Source of the DNA: DASTPP01 sp035762175
GTDB taxonomy: Bacteria > Myxococcota_A > Polyangia > Polyangiales > Polyangiaceae
Direction: 5' to 3'
Assembly (NCBI GenBank): GCA_035762175.1
Contig: DASTPP010000056.1
Coordinates: forward strand, 1-33,005
Length of the DNA: 33,005 nucleotides
Positions 16,769 through 24,662 of this stretch are shown piece after piece (positions within the stretch are counted from its first letter, which is position 1; each line of letters starts with the position of its first letter). The notes beneath the pieces are model-generated. The model ran no database searches, was not told where the DNA came from, and saw nothing but the letters and a program-made list of their open reading frames with translations. Made by a program: the position numbers and the translations under genes.

Positions 16769-18022
16769 ATGCTCGAGACGCCCCGCCCGCCCGCCGCGCG
16801 CACCCGCCGCATCGTCTTTCTCTCGGTCTCGGCCGCGCTCGCGCTCGCCCTCCTCGTCGTGGCGCGCGAGGTGCTGCTGCCCTTCATCTTCGCCCTCTTC
16901 GTCGCCTACCTCTTGACCCCCCTCGTCGCCTCGATGGAGCGCCGCAAGGTGCCGGGCTGGGTCGCCGTCCTGCTCACGTACGCCGTCTCGCTCGGCGCCC
17001 TCTACGGCTTCTTCTCGACCGTCACCCCGCGCATGGCGACCGAGGTCGGCGGCCTCTTGAACGAGCTGCCCTCGATGGCGCGCGCGGTCGAGCGCGACTG
17101 GGGGCCCCGCCTCCAGGGCCTGGTGCGCCGCTTCGGCGACAAACCCGTCGAAGAGCCCCGCCCGGCCGAGGTCGCCCCGACGCTGCGCGTCACGCCCCAC
17201 GTCGACGGCTCCTACGACGTCGAGATGGGCTCGGGCGTCGAAGTCCGCCCCGTCGGCGAGGGCGTCTTCCGCGTCGACTCGGGCCGAACCCCCGAGAACC
17301 CGGGCATGGACGCCTCGCGCCTCGTCGACCTCGCCGTCAGCGAGGCCGTCGCCTACGGCCGCAGCAACGTCATGACGCTGCTCAGCCTCGGCCAGGCCCT
17401 GCTCGCCGCCGTCAGCCGCTTCATCTTCCGCTTCTTTTTGACGCTGATGCTCGCCGCCTACCTCATGCTGACGCGCGAGCGCATCTACAACTTCTTCCGC
17501 GACCTGTGCTCGCCGCCCGCGCGGCCCTCGTTCGACGACCTCTGGGCCCGCATCGACCTCGGCCTCTCGGGCGTCGTGCGCGGCCAGCTGCTCATCTGCC
17601 TCGTCAACGGCGTGCTCACCGCCATCGGCTTCTGGTTCCTGAACCTCAAGTACTGGCCCGTGCTCTCGCTGCTCGCGGCCGTGCTCTCCATCATCCCCAT
17701 CTTCGGCGCCTTCCTGAGCTCCGTGCCGGCCGTCGCGATCGGCCTCACCCAGTCGTTCAGCATCGGCCTCGGCGCCCTCGTCTGGATCGTCGTCATTCAC
17801 CAGATCGAGGCGAACTTCCTCAACCCCAAGATCATCGGCGACGCGGCGAAGATTCACCCCGTGCTGGTGGTCTTCTCGCTGCTCGTCGGCGAGCACCTGT
17901 TCCGGCTGCCGGGGGCGCTGCTCGCGGTGCCCTTCCTGTCCATCGTCCAGAGCCTGTTCTTGCACTTCCGGGCGGTGGTCGAGGGCGCGGCCCAGGGCCA
18001 GGCCCGCGCGCCGCTCGAGTAG
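16769..18022 (+). CDS. AI-2E/PerM family membrane protein
   Basis: This 417-residue protein has the AI-2E transporter-like fold. There are two N-terminal membrane helices (IVFLSVSAALALALLVVARE, then LLPFIFALFVAYLLTPLV ending in the typical P-L-V), a third helix and a soluble middle region (~115-200). Four or five further helices include FRFFLTLMLAAYLMLTRERI, GVVRGQLLICLVNGVLTAIG and LSIIPIFGAFLSSVPAVAIG. The closing segment has VVIHQIEANFLNPKIIGDA, matching the family pattern (Q..E.....P.i.G). Members include PerM/YhhT/TqsA and a Na+(Li+)/H+ antiporter subgroup. The substrate is not predictable. The middle region is longer than in many members, with alternating Asp and Arg. Confidence 0.9.
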   Translation: MLETPRPPAARTRRIVFLSVSAALALALLVVAREVLLPFIFALFVAYLLTPLVASMERRKVPGWVAVLLTYAVSLGALYGFFSTVTPRMATEVGGLLNELPSMARAVERDWGPRLQGLVRRFGDKPVEEPRPAEVAPTLRVTPHVDGSYDVEMGSGVEVRPVGEGVFRVDSGRTPENPGMDASRLVDLAVSEAVAYGRSNVMTLLSLGQALLAAVSRFIFRFFLTLMLAAYLMLTRERIYNFFRDLCSPPARPSFDDLWARIDLGLSGVVRGQLLICLVNGVLTAIGFWFLNLKYWPVLSLLAAVLSIIPIFGAFLSSVPAVAIGLTQSFSIGLGALVWIVVIHQIEANFLNPKIIGDAAKIHPVLVVFSLLVGEHLFRLPGALLAVPFLSIVQSLFLHFRAVVEGAAQGQARAPLE

Positions 18023-18086
18023 CTCTGGCCCCCCAAGCTCGGCCGCGATCGGGCGCCCGGCCCGCGCCGCCGTCGGAGTGAACCCC

Positions 18087-19127
18087 GTGGCACAAAAGAA
18101 AGACGCCGCCCCCCGCGCGGCCGCGACCAAGGGCGCCCCCGCCAAGGGCGCCGGCCCCGCCAAGGGCGCCAAAGACCCCGCCCCCCCGAAGGGCGCCGCC
18201 CCGAACGACGGCGCGCTCGTCAAGGTCCCGATGGGCGAGGCCGCCCCCGCGTCCGCGGGCGCCTCGGCCCTCGAGCGTGGCGCCGCCGCCCGCGCCGCCG
18301 CCCCGCCCGGCGCCAACGAGCTCTTCAAGACGCTCGGCCTGCGCCTCGGCCTGCCCCTCGCCGCCCTGTGGATCTTCGCCATCTGGCTGAACCACTGGGC
18401 CGGCTACCTCGTCAGCGGCGGCCTCACCGCCGCCGCCCTCGGCTTCGCCTTCTGGGTCTACCGCCGGCTGCGCGGCACCCAGCACGTCGCCACCATCTTG
18501 CAGAAGGCCCAGGGCGCCGACAAAGAGGGCCGCAAGGCCGCGCTCAGCGAGCTCGACGCGACGTTCAAGAAAGACGACGTCGCCGCCGCGCTCGCGCGCG
18601 CGCAGCTGCTCGTGCAAGACGATCCCGAGCGCGCGCTCGAAGTCCTGCAGTCGGTCGACCTGACCAAGGCCATGCCCGCCGAGGCCGACCAGGTCCGCGT
18701 CCAGCGCGCCATGCTGCACCTCGTGCGCGGCGAGGTCGACCGCGCCCGCCCCCTCGCCGACGCCGTCGAGCTGACGCGCACCGAAGACGGCGGCGCCCGC
18801 GCCGCCCTCGCCGCCGTCGTCGCCGAGGCCTGGGCCCGCTCCGGCCAGGCCAAGAAGGCCCTGACCACGCTCGACGTCTTCAACGCCGACGACGAGGCCC
18901 TCGGCGACATCCGCTGGCAGCTCTGGCGCTCGCGCGCCTTCGCCCACGCCGCCACCAACGACCCCAAGCTGATGCGCCGCGCCCTCAAGAAGCTCGCCGC
19001 CCACAACCCGCAGTTTCTCGCGGGCTTCCTCGGCAAGAAGGTGCACCCCCTGCTCGAGCGCGAGGCGCGCCAGATGCTGATGCAGTCGGGCGCCGTGCCC
19101 CGCAAGATGCAATTTCAGCGACGCTGA
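18087..19127 (+). CDS. Membrane-anchored TPR-like helical protein, function unknown
   Basis: The start chosen is GTG 18087, with GGAG at 18075-18078 giving normal spacing; the GTG at 18078 overlaps that signal. The product is 346 residues. It has an Ala/Lys/Pro-rich N terminus with repeated KGAP/KGA units, then two membrane helices (~GLPLAALWIFAIWLNHW and YLVSGGLTAAALGFAFWVYR). A cytoplasmic helical domain follows, with TPR-like pairs (LARAQLLVQDDPERALEVLQ, LVRGEVDRARPLADAVELT, AEAWARSGQAKKALTTLDVF). The C terminus is basic (MQFQRR). Nearby genes give no clear partner. The Lys/Ala-rich leader resembles intrinsically disordered DNA- or membrane-contacting tails but no function can be assigned. 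Confidence 0.75.
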   Translation: MAQKKDAAPRAAATKGAPAKGAGPAKGAKDPAPPKGAAPNDGALVKVPMGEAAPASAGASALERGAAARAAAPPGANELFKTLGLRLGLPLAALWIFAIWLNHWAGYLVSGGLTAAALGFAFWVYRRLRGTQHVATILQKAQGADKEGRKAALSELDATFKKDDVAAALARAQLLVQDDPERALEVLQSVDLTKAMPAEADQVRVQRAMLHLVRGEVDRARPLADAVELTRTEDGGARAALAAVVAEAWARSGQAKKALTTLDVFNADDEALGDIRWQLWRSRAFAHAATNDPKLMRRALKKLAAHNPQFLAGFLGKKVHPLLEREARQMLMQSGAVPRKMQFQRR

Positions 19128-19138
19128 AGCCGAGCTCG

Positions 19139-20452
19139 GTGGCGACGGCGGGATCGAGCGAGGGCGTCGACGTCGCGATCGTCGGCGGCGGCATCGTCGG
19201 GCTGGCGACGGCGCACCGGCTGCTCGCCCGGCACCCGCGCGCGCGGCTCGTGCTCCTCGAAAAAGAGGGCGCGCCGGCGCGCCACCAGACCGGGCACAAC
19301 AGCGGCGTCATTCACTCGGGCATTTACTACCGCCCGGGCTCGCTCAAGGCGCAGAACTGCCGCCGCGGCAAGGCGATGCTCGAGGCGTTCTGCCGCGAAG
19401 CGGGCGTGCCCTTCGAGACCTGCGGCAAGGTCATCGTGGCCACGAGCGAGGCCGAGCTGCCGGCGCTCGCGGCCCTGCTCGAGCGCGGCCGGCAGAACGG
19501 CGTCGACTGCGAGGCCATCGGCCCCGCGCGGCTGCGCGAGCTCGAGCCGGAGGCGCGGGGCCTCGGCGCCCTGCACGTGCGCGAGGCCGGCATCGTCGAC
19601 TACAAGGCCGTCGCCGCGGCCCTCCGGCGGCGGGTCGAGGCGGCGGGCGGCGAGGTGCGGCTCGGGCGGCCGGTCGTCGGGCTCGAGCGGCGGGGCGGCG
19701 GGTTCGTCGTGCGCACCGCGCTCGAAGAGCTCACCGCGCGCGCCGTCGTCAACTGCGCGGGCCTGCACGCCGACCGCGTCGCGCGCCTCGCGGGCCACGC
19801 GCCGCCCTTGCGCATCGTGCCCTTCCGCGGCGAGTACTACAAGCTGCGCCCCGGGGCCGAGCGCCTCTGCCGAAACCTCATCTACCCGGTGCCCGACCCG
19901 CGCTTCCCCTTCCTCGGCGTGCACTTCACGCGCATGATCGGCGGCGGCGTCGAGTGCGGCCCCAACGCCGTGCTCGCCCTCGCGCGCGAGGGCTACACGA
20001 AGCGCGACGTCGTCTGGCGCGACCTCTGGGACGTCCTCTCGTACCCGGGCTTCTGGCGCCTGGCCGCGAGGCACGCCGCCGCGGGCCTCGGCGAGCTCTT
20101 CCGCTCCTTCGTCAAAGAGGCCTTCGTCGAGGCGCTGCAGCGCCTGGTGCCCGCCGTCACCGCGTCCGACCTCGAGCCGGCCGAGGCGGGCGTGCGCGCC
20201 CAGGCCCTCCGGCCCGACGGCTCGCTCGTCGACGACTTCGCCCTCGTCGGCGAGGCCGGCGCGGTGCACGTGCTCAACGCCCCCTCGCCCGCGGCCACCA
20301 GCTCGCTCGGCGTCGGCGACGCCGTGGTCGACGCCTGCGAGAAGCAGGGCCTCTTGCCCTTAGTCGGCCATCGACGCCTTGGCGAGCGGGCGCAGGCTCA
20401 CCTCGGGCAGGAGCTCGGCGAACGAGACCACCTCGAGCTCGGGCAGATCTGA
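19139..20452 (+). CDS. lhgO: L-2-hydroxyglutarate oxidase-like FAD-dependent oxidoreductase
   Basis: This 437-residue flavoprotein has an N-terminal Rossmann motif VAIVGGGIVGLATAHRLL (12-29). The LhgO/DAO signature follows: LEKEGAPARHQTGHNSGVIH, then SGIYYRPGSLKA. VNCAGLHADRVA, IVPFRGEYYKL and NLIYPVPDPRFPFLGVHFTR with GGVECGPNAVLA are also typical of LhgO. The family oxidises L-2-hydroxyglutarate to 2-oxoglutarate and feeds electrons to quinone. GTG 19139 is the only reasonable in-frame start, 11 nt after the previous stop. The expected end lies near SPAATSSLGVGDAVVDAC; the frame then runs on for ~35 more residues through the end of the convergent sctV gene, overlapping it by 93 bp. Function is well supported; the exact C terminus is unusual. 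Confidence 0.88.
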   Translation: MATAGSSEGVDVAIVGGGIVGLATAHRLLARHPRARLVLLEKEGAPARHQTGHNSGVIHSGIYYRPGSLKAQNCRRGKAMLEAFCREAGVPFETCGKVIVATSEAELPALAALLERGRQNGVDCEAIGPARLRELEPEARGLGALHVREAGIVDYKAVAAALRRRVEAAGGEVRLGRPVVGLERRGGGFVVRTALEELTARAVVNCAGLHADRVARLAGHAPPLRIVPFRGEYYKLRPGAERLCRNLIYPVPDPRFPFLGVHFTRMIGGGVECGPNAVLALAREGYTKRDVVWRDLWDVLSYPGFWRLAARHAAAGLGELFRSFVKEAFVEALQRLVPAVTASDLEPAEAGVRAQALRPDGSLVDDFALVGEAGAVHVLNAPSPAATSSLGVGDAVVDACEKQGLLPLVGHRRLGERAQAHLGQELGERDHLELGQI

Positions 20453-22381
20453 CTCGACGAGCTTGCGGACGAAGCGGCGCACGTCGGGCTGCGTCAGCAA
20501 GACCGCGCGCCGGCCCGGCGGGGGCGGGGCCGACTCGACCGCGCGCTTGAGCGACCGCACGACGTCGCGCGCGGCCGCGGGCGCGAGCGTCAGGAAGCTG
20601 CCGGCGCTCGTGCGCGTGATCGACTGGCGCACCACGTCTTCGATCGCCGGGTCGAGCAGGTACACGTCGAGATCGCCGGCGCCGCCCGTCAGCCGGAAGG
20701 TGAGCGCCCGGCGCATCTGCGCCCGCGCGAGCTCGGTGAGCTGCAGCGGGTCTTTCTCGCTCGGCGCGAAGGCGGCGAGGGCCTCGAAGATGGCGCGCAG
20801 ATCGCGCACCGAGACCCCCTCTTCGACCAGGCGCCGCAGCACGTCGGCGAGCAGCGAGAGCGTGACGGGCTTGGGCATCACCTGGCGCACGACCGCGGGG
20901 GCGACCTGCTCGAGCTGGTCGACCAGCGTCTGCGCCTCGTGCAGGCCCATGAAGTCGGCCGCGCGCCGCCGCAGCACGGCGTAAATCTGGTCGGCGCACG
21001 CCTCGGCGAGCCGCGCGTCGGGCAGCTCGCGGGGCGGCGAAAGCACCGCCGCGGGGATCTCGTGCAAGAGCAACACGACGTGGCGCGCCGGCATGCCCGC
21101 GACCAGGCGCAGCTTGGGCGCCGGCAGCGGCACGCCGAGCTCTTGGAAGAGCCGCTCGCGCAGGCCCGCGAGCGCGGTCTGCAGGCCGACCCGCGCGACC
21201 TCGTCGCCGCGCACCTCGTCGTCGACGAGCGGCTCGAGGTCGGACGAGATTTCGACGATCCACGGGGCGACGACGGGGACGAACGCCGGCGGCTTGCGCT
21301 GGGGCCGGGGCGGCGGCGGCGGGGCGGCCTCGGCGCCGCGCTCGACGCGCTCGATCTCGAGCGCCGCCTGGCGGGCGCGCGAGCCGACGAAGAAGAGCGC
21401 GGCGATGGCCAGGAAGGGCAGGGTCGGCAGGCCCGGCACGACCGCGAGCAGGGCGACGAAGAAGGACGCCATCGCGAGCGCCCGCGGCGCGCCGAAGAGC
21501 TGCGCGCCGAGCTCGGCGCCGAGCGAGGTGTCGGGCTCTTCGCTCGCGACGCGCGTGACGAGCAGGCCCGCGGCGGTCGACAGCACCAGCGCGGGGATCT
21601 GCGTCACCAGCCCGTCGCCGATGGTCAGAAGGCCGTAGCGCTTGAGCGCCGCCTCGGCCCCCATGCCTCGCTGCAGCACGCCGATGGCGAGGCCGCCGAG
21701 CAGGTTGACGGCCGTGATGATGAGCGAGGCGATGACGTCGCCCTTGACGAACTTCATCGCGCCGTCCATCGCCCCGTAGAACTGCGACTCGCGCGAGAGC
21801 TGGCGGCGGCGCTTGCGCGCCTCGTTGCCGTCGATGGCGCCCGAGCGCAGCTCGGCGTCGATGGCCATCTGCTTGCCCGGCATCGCGTCGAGCGTGAAGC
21901 GCGCCCCCACCTCGGCCACCCGCTCGGAGCCCTTCGCGATGACGATGAACTGAATCACCGTCAAGATGAGGAAGATGACGCCGCCGACGACGTAGTTGCC
22001 CCGCACGACGAACTGGCCGAACGAGCGAATGACCTCGCCCGCGTCGGCCTGCAGCAAGATGAGCCGCGACGACGAGACGTTCAGCGCGAGCCGAAAGAGC
22101 GTCGTCACCAGGAGCAGCGTCGGGAAGGTCGCGATGCCCAGCGCGTCGGGCACGTAGAGCACGACCAAGAGCACCGCGACCGAGAGCGACAGGTTGGTCG
22201 CGAGCAAGAGGTCGAGCAGGAAGGTCGGCAGCGGCACGACCAAGAGCGCGACGACCGCGATGACGGTGAACGTGAGCGCGGCCTCGGCGCCGCCGAGCCG
22301 GCGCCCGATCGAGGCCTTCGGGGCCCCGCGCCCGTGGGCGGGGGCGGCGGCGGGCGGAGGCGCGGCGGCGGGGGCGGCCAT
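20360..22381 (-). CDS. sctV: SctV/FlhA-family type III secretion export gate protein
   Basis: This 673-residue protein is the major export-gate subunit. About eight N-terminal membrane helices are followed by a cytoplasmic domain. RFTLDAMPGKQMAIDAEL and AMDGAMKFVKGDVIASLI are the family core, and LLTIGDGLVTQIPALVLSTA follows. MDGAMKFVKGD is the form typical of non-flagellar SctV; flagellar FlhA usually reads MDGASKFVRGDA. The N terminus has an extra ~25 Ala/Pro residues. The C-terminal domain includes PKPVTLSLLADVLRRLVEEGVSVRDLRAIFEAL, split here as a family description at ~530-560. No sctR/S/T/U, ATPase or other secretion genes are in the window, so it stands alone. Known myxobacterial type III-like loci lack parts of a full injectisome, so function as a secretion system is not assured. 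The ribosome-binding site is weak. Confidence 0.87.
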   Translation of the reverse strand: MAAPAAAPPPAAAPAHGRGAPKASIGRRLGGAEAALTFTVIAVVALLVVPLPTFLLDLLLATNLSLSVAVLLVVLYVPDALGIATFPTLLLVTTLFRLALNVSSSRLILLQADAGEVIRSFGQFVVRGNYVVGGVIFLILTVIQFIVIAKGSERVAEVGARFTLDAMPGKQMAIDAELRSGAIDGNEARKRRRQLSRESQFYGAMDGAMKFVKGDVIASLIITAVNLLGGLAIGVLQRGMGAEAALKRYGLLTIGDGLVTQIPALVLSTAAGLLVTRVASEEPDTSLGAELGAQLFGAPRALAMASFFVALLAVVPGLPTLPFLAIAALFFVGSRARQAALEIERVERGAEAAPPPPPRPQRKPPAFVPVVAPWIVEISSDLEPLVDDEVRGDEVARVGLQTALAGLRERLFQELGVPLPAPKLRLVAGMPARHVVLLLHEIPAAVLSPPRELPDARLAEACADQIYAVLRRRAADFMGLHEAQTLVDQLEQVAPAVVRQVMPKPVTLSLLADVLRRLVEEGVSVRDLRAIFEALAAFAPSEKDPLQLTELARAQMRRALTFRLTGGAGDLDVYLLDPAIEDVVRQSITRTSAGSFLTLAPAAARDVVRSLKRAVESAPPPPGRRAVLLTQPDVRRFVRKLVESDLPELEVVSFAELLPEVSLRPLAKASMAD

Positions 22382-22517
22382 TTCGTAAGAGGGTCGGGGG
22401 GCGCCGGGGGCGGCCAGGAAACCAGCAAAGAGGGGGCGAGGGGCGCCGGAGGCGGCCGGCGAGGGGGTAGGGCGGTGCCGGGGCGGCCAGCGAGGGGGGC
22501 GGGCGCCCGGGGCGCGC

Positions 22518-23648
22518 TCAGCTCGGCGCCGTGAAGAGGCCGAAGACGCCGGTAAAGTAGTGCAGATCGAGGCCGCCCGCGCCCGGCGCGAGCTCGCACG
22601 ACGAGAGCAAGCCCGCGAAGGGCGTGTCGGGGAAGCGCGCGCGCAGCGCCCTCACGTCGACGTCGGCCGCGTTGTAGAGGCCCCGGCCCCGGCCCGCGCA
22701 GTTGACATAAAGCCCGAAGCGGGCGGCGGCCCCGGCGGCGCGCTGGCCGAGCTCGCGCGCGCCCGCCTCGAGGTGCGCCCGCGCGGCCCCCGGGTCGAGG
22801 ACGGCGAAGGCGAGGCGATCGCCCTCGGCGACGTCGTCGGCGACGAGCACCGCCCGCTTCCCGGGGTCGACGCCGCGCAGGGGCCGCGCCCGCCCCTTCG
22901 GGCTCGGCGCCGCGCCCGCCTCGGGAGCGTCGGCGACGAAGGCGTAGAGCTGCGGCCGCTTGGTCAGCCCCTCGGCGTCGGCGGCGAGCGCGTCGAGCGC
23001 GGGCTCGCCGTCGAGCTGCAAGACGAGGCCCGCTTGCGCCTGCGTGATCGTGCGGAAGGGGCCCACCGGCCGCATCGACGGGAAGACCGCGACGTGCGGC
23101 GCGAGCGGCCCCCCGAAGGCGATCGCCGCCGCCGGCGCCCGCTCGACCGCCCCCTCGGCCGTCACGACCGCCAGGCCCGGCGAGGTCGCGACCCCGCCCC
23201 CGAAGGTCGCGCGCGCGGGCGCGCCGGGAGGCAAGGGACGGAGCGAGCGCGGGGTCAACAGGTGCGGCTCGGCGAAGAGGGCGAGCGCGCGCGGCGCCCC
23301 CCCCTCGAGCGCGCGGCCGAGCAAGGGCGCGAGCTCGTCGGGGCCCTCGGGCTCGAGCCAGAGCGCCCGCGCCGAGGTGCCCCCGACCAGGAGCGCGCAC
23401 GCGGCCGACTGCCCCTCGAACTCGCCCCGCTCGGTGAGCACCCCCGCGCCCGTCGCGACCAGGGCGGGCACCCCGGGCCAGGCGGCCGCCAGGGCGCGCG
23501 CGGCGGGCAGGAGCTCGGCGGCGAGGTTGCCGGTCAGAAACAGAAAGCCGGCACCGGGACGGCCGACCTGCGCCCGCAGGGCGCGCAGGGGCTGGGCAAG
23601 AGCCCCGACGTCGGAGGTGGCCAGGGCGACGGTGGCGGCGGATGACAT
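22518..23648 (-). CDS. FIST-domain (FIST_N/FIST_C) protein
   Basis: The 376-residue product fits the FIST (F-box and intracellular signal transduction) family. The N-terminal half alternates strands and helices (PGAGFLFLTGNLAAELLPAA, VPALVATGAGVLTERGEFEG). The C-terminal half has the FIST_C signature: LYVNCAGRGRGLYNAADVD, then FPDTPFAGLLSSCELAPG and HYFTGVFGLFTAP. FIST domains are proposed small-ligand sensors, often in signalling proteins. Here it stands alone without kinase or cyclase domains. It is on the same strand as sctV, 136 bp upstream, so co-transcription is possible, though that gap contains G-rich degenerate repeats. The start is an ATG downstream of promoter-like DNA. Confidence 0.8.
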   Translation of the reverse strand: MSSAATVALATSDVGALAQPLRALRAQVGRPGAGFLFLTGNLAAELLPAARALAAAWPGVPALVATGAGVLTERGEFEGQSAACALLVGGTSARALWLEPEGPDELAPLLGRALEGGAPRALALFAEPHLLTPRSLRPLPPGAPARATFGGGVATSPGLAVVTAEGAVERAPAAAIAFGGPLAPHVAVFPSMRPVGPFRTITQAQAGLVLQLDGEPALDALAADAEGLTKRPQLYAFVADAPEAGAAPSPKGRARPLRGVDPGKRAVLVADDVAEGDRLAFAVLDPGAARAHLEAGARELGQRAAGAAARFGLYVNCAGRGRGLYNAADVDVRALRARFPDTPFAGLLSSCELAPGAGGLDLHYFTGVFGLFTAPS

Positions 23649-23657
23649 CAGGGCGAC

Positions 23658-23687
23658 AGCCTAGGAAAAGGAGCCGGGTGGCGGCAA
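23658..23687 (-). promoter_or_regulatory. Possible promoter of the FIST gene
   Basis: On the minus strand TTGCCG (23682-23687) and TAGGCT (23658-23663) are separated by 18 bp and lie just before the ATG at 23648. The -10 box is the CTAG-containing form CTAGGCT. Its closeness to the start would give a very short 5' leader. Both hexamers match the sigma-70 consensus only partly. Confidence 0.3.
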
Positions 23688-23838
23688 TGGGCACGGCGCC
23701 CCCGGGGCGCGTCGGGGCCGAACCAGGGCGAACGCCCTTTCGAAGGGGCCTCGGGGGGGAGGGGGTCCGGACATTGGTTGTCCGTTGAATCCGCACTTCT
23801 CTCTGGTACGGCGCACTCCCATTGCTACGTTGGTCGCC

Positions 23839-24597
23839 ATGGCAGCCCGGCCTTTGTCGAGCGGCACACGGCCCGAAGGGGCCCCGGCGGCGCTGTCCGC
23901 GGGGGTGAGCCCGGGGGGCCGACCCGCGCCGCCCCACGCGAACGACCCACTCGCCACGGGCGTCGTCGAGCTCGACCGGGCGCTGCCGCGAGGCGGTTTT
24001 CCCCGGGGCGCCGTCACCGAGCTCTGTTCGTCCTTCGGCCTCGGCGTGCCGACCTCGCTCGCCCTCGCCGCCTGCGCCGCCGCCCAGCTCGAGGCCCGGC
24101 ACGAGGGCCGCCCCGCCCCCTGGTGCGCCTTCCTCGACCCCACCGGCTCGCTGCACGGCCCCGGGGTCGCCGCCGCCGGCGTCGAGCTCGGCCGCCTGCT
24201 CGTCGTGCGTCCGCCCCTCGAGGCGCTCGCCCGCCTGGCCGCCCGGCTCGTCACGAGCGGCGCCTTCGCTGTCGTCGTCATCGACACCGCGGGCGTGCCC
24301 GGCGCCGGCGGCTGCGCCTCGCTCGCCTCCTGGCCGACGGCCACCCGAAGGCTCGCCCTGGCCGCCGAGGCGGGCTCGACGGTGGTGCTGCTCCTGACCG
24401 ACCACGACGCCGTGCGGCCCGTCGCCCTGCCGGTCGCCATGCGCGTCGAGCTGCAGCAGCCCGCCCCCGGGCGCCTGTCGCTGCGCGTGGCCAAAGAGCG
24501 GCGCGGCCAGGTGAGCGGCTGGTCGTCCTTCGCTTGGGGCGTGCCCGCCGCCGCGGCCGACGAGATCGTGCCCCTGCACCGCACCACGCAGCGCTGA
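23839..24597 (+). CDS. imuA: ImuA-like RecA-family protein of a mutasome
   Basis: The 252-residue product starts at ATG 23839 (MAARPLSSG); a TTG at 23785 in frame is less likely. After a Pro/Ala leader, LATGVVELDRALPRGGFPRGAVTEL is the ImuA/SulA-like opening. The RecA-like core continues with AFLDPTGSLHGPGVAAAGVEL, LARLAARLVTSGAFAVVVID and TVVLLLTDHDAVRP. The Walker A position reads SSFGLGVPTS, without the usual Lys, as occurs in ImuA proteins. ImuA works with ImuB and DnaE2 in error-prone translesion synthesis. imuB follows after 65 bp. The AT-richer ~70 bp before the start probably hold the promoter, but I could not recognise a LexA box. Confidence 0.82.
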   Translation: MAARPLSSGTRPEGAPAALSAGVSPGGRPAPPHANDPLATGVVELDRALPRGGFPRGAVTELCSSFGLGVPTSLALAACAAAQLEARHEGRPAPWCAFLDPTGSLHGPGVAAAGVELGRLLVVRPPLEALARLAARLVTSGAFAVVVIDTAGVPGAGGCASLASWPTATRRLALAAEAGSTVVLLLTDHDAVRPVALPVAMRVELQQPAPGRLSLRVAKERRGQVSGWSSFAWGVPAAAADEIVPLHRTTQR

Positions 24598-24662
24598 CCC
24601 TCTCCCCCGCGGCCGGCGAAGCCCGAAACCCCGCCCGCCGCCCCCTGCCGAGCCCCCTGCCC

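Noticed and set aside
20360..22381. Assignment of the export gate protein to flagellar FlhA
   Set aside because: The MDGAMKFVKGD form and absence of flagellar neighbours favour SctV; the two families are close, so this remains a preference.
22385..22500. G-rich repeats between sctV and the FIST gene as a regulatory array
   Set aside because: Three degenerate GGCGCCGG...GGCGGCC stretches are visible, but they are short and irregular; GC-rich spacer DNA is a sufficient explanation.
23770..23838. LexA-type operator before imuA
   Set aside because: The stretch is AT-richer and may be a promoter, but no inverted or direct repeat matching a known LexA box was found.
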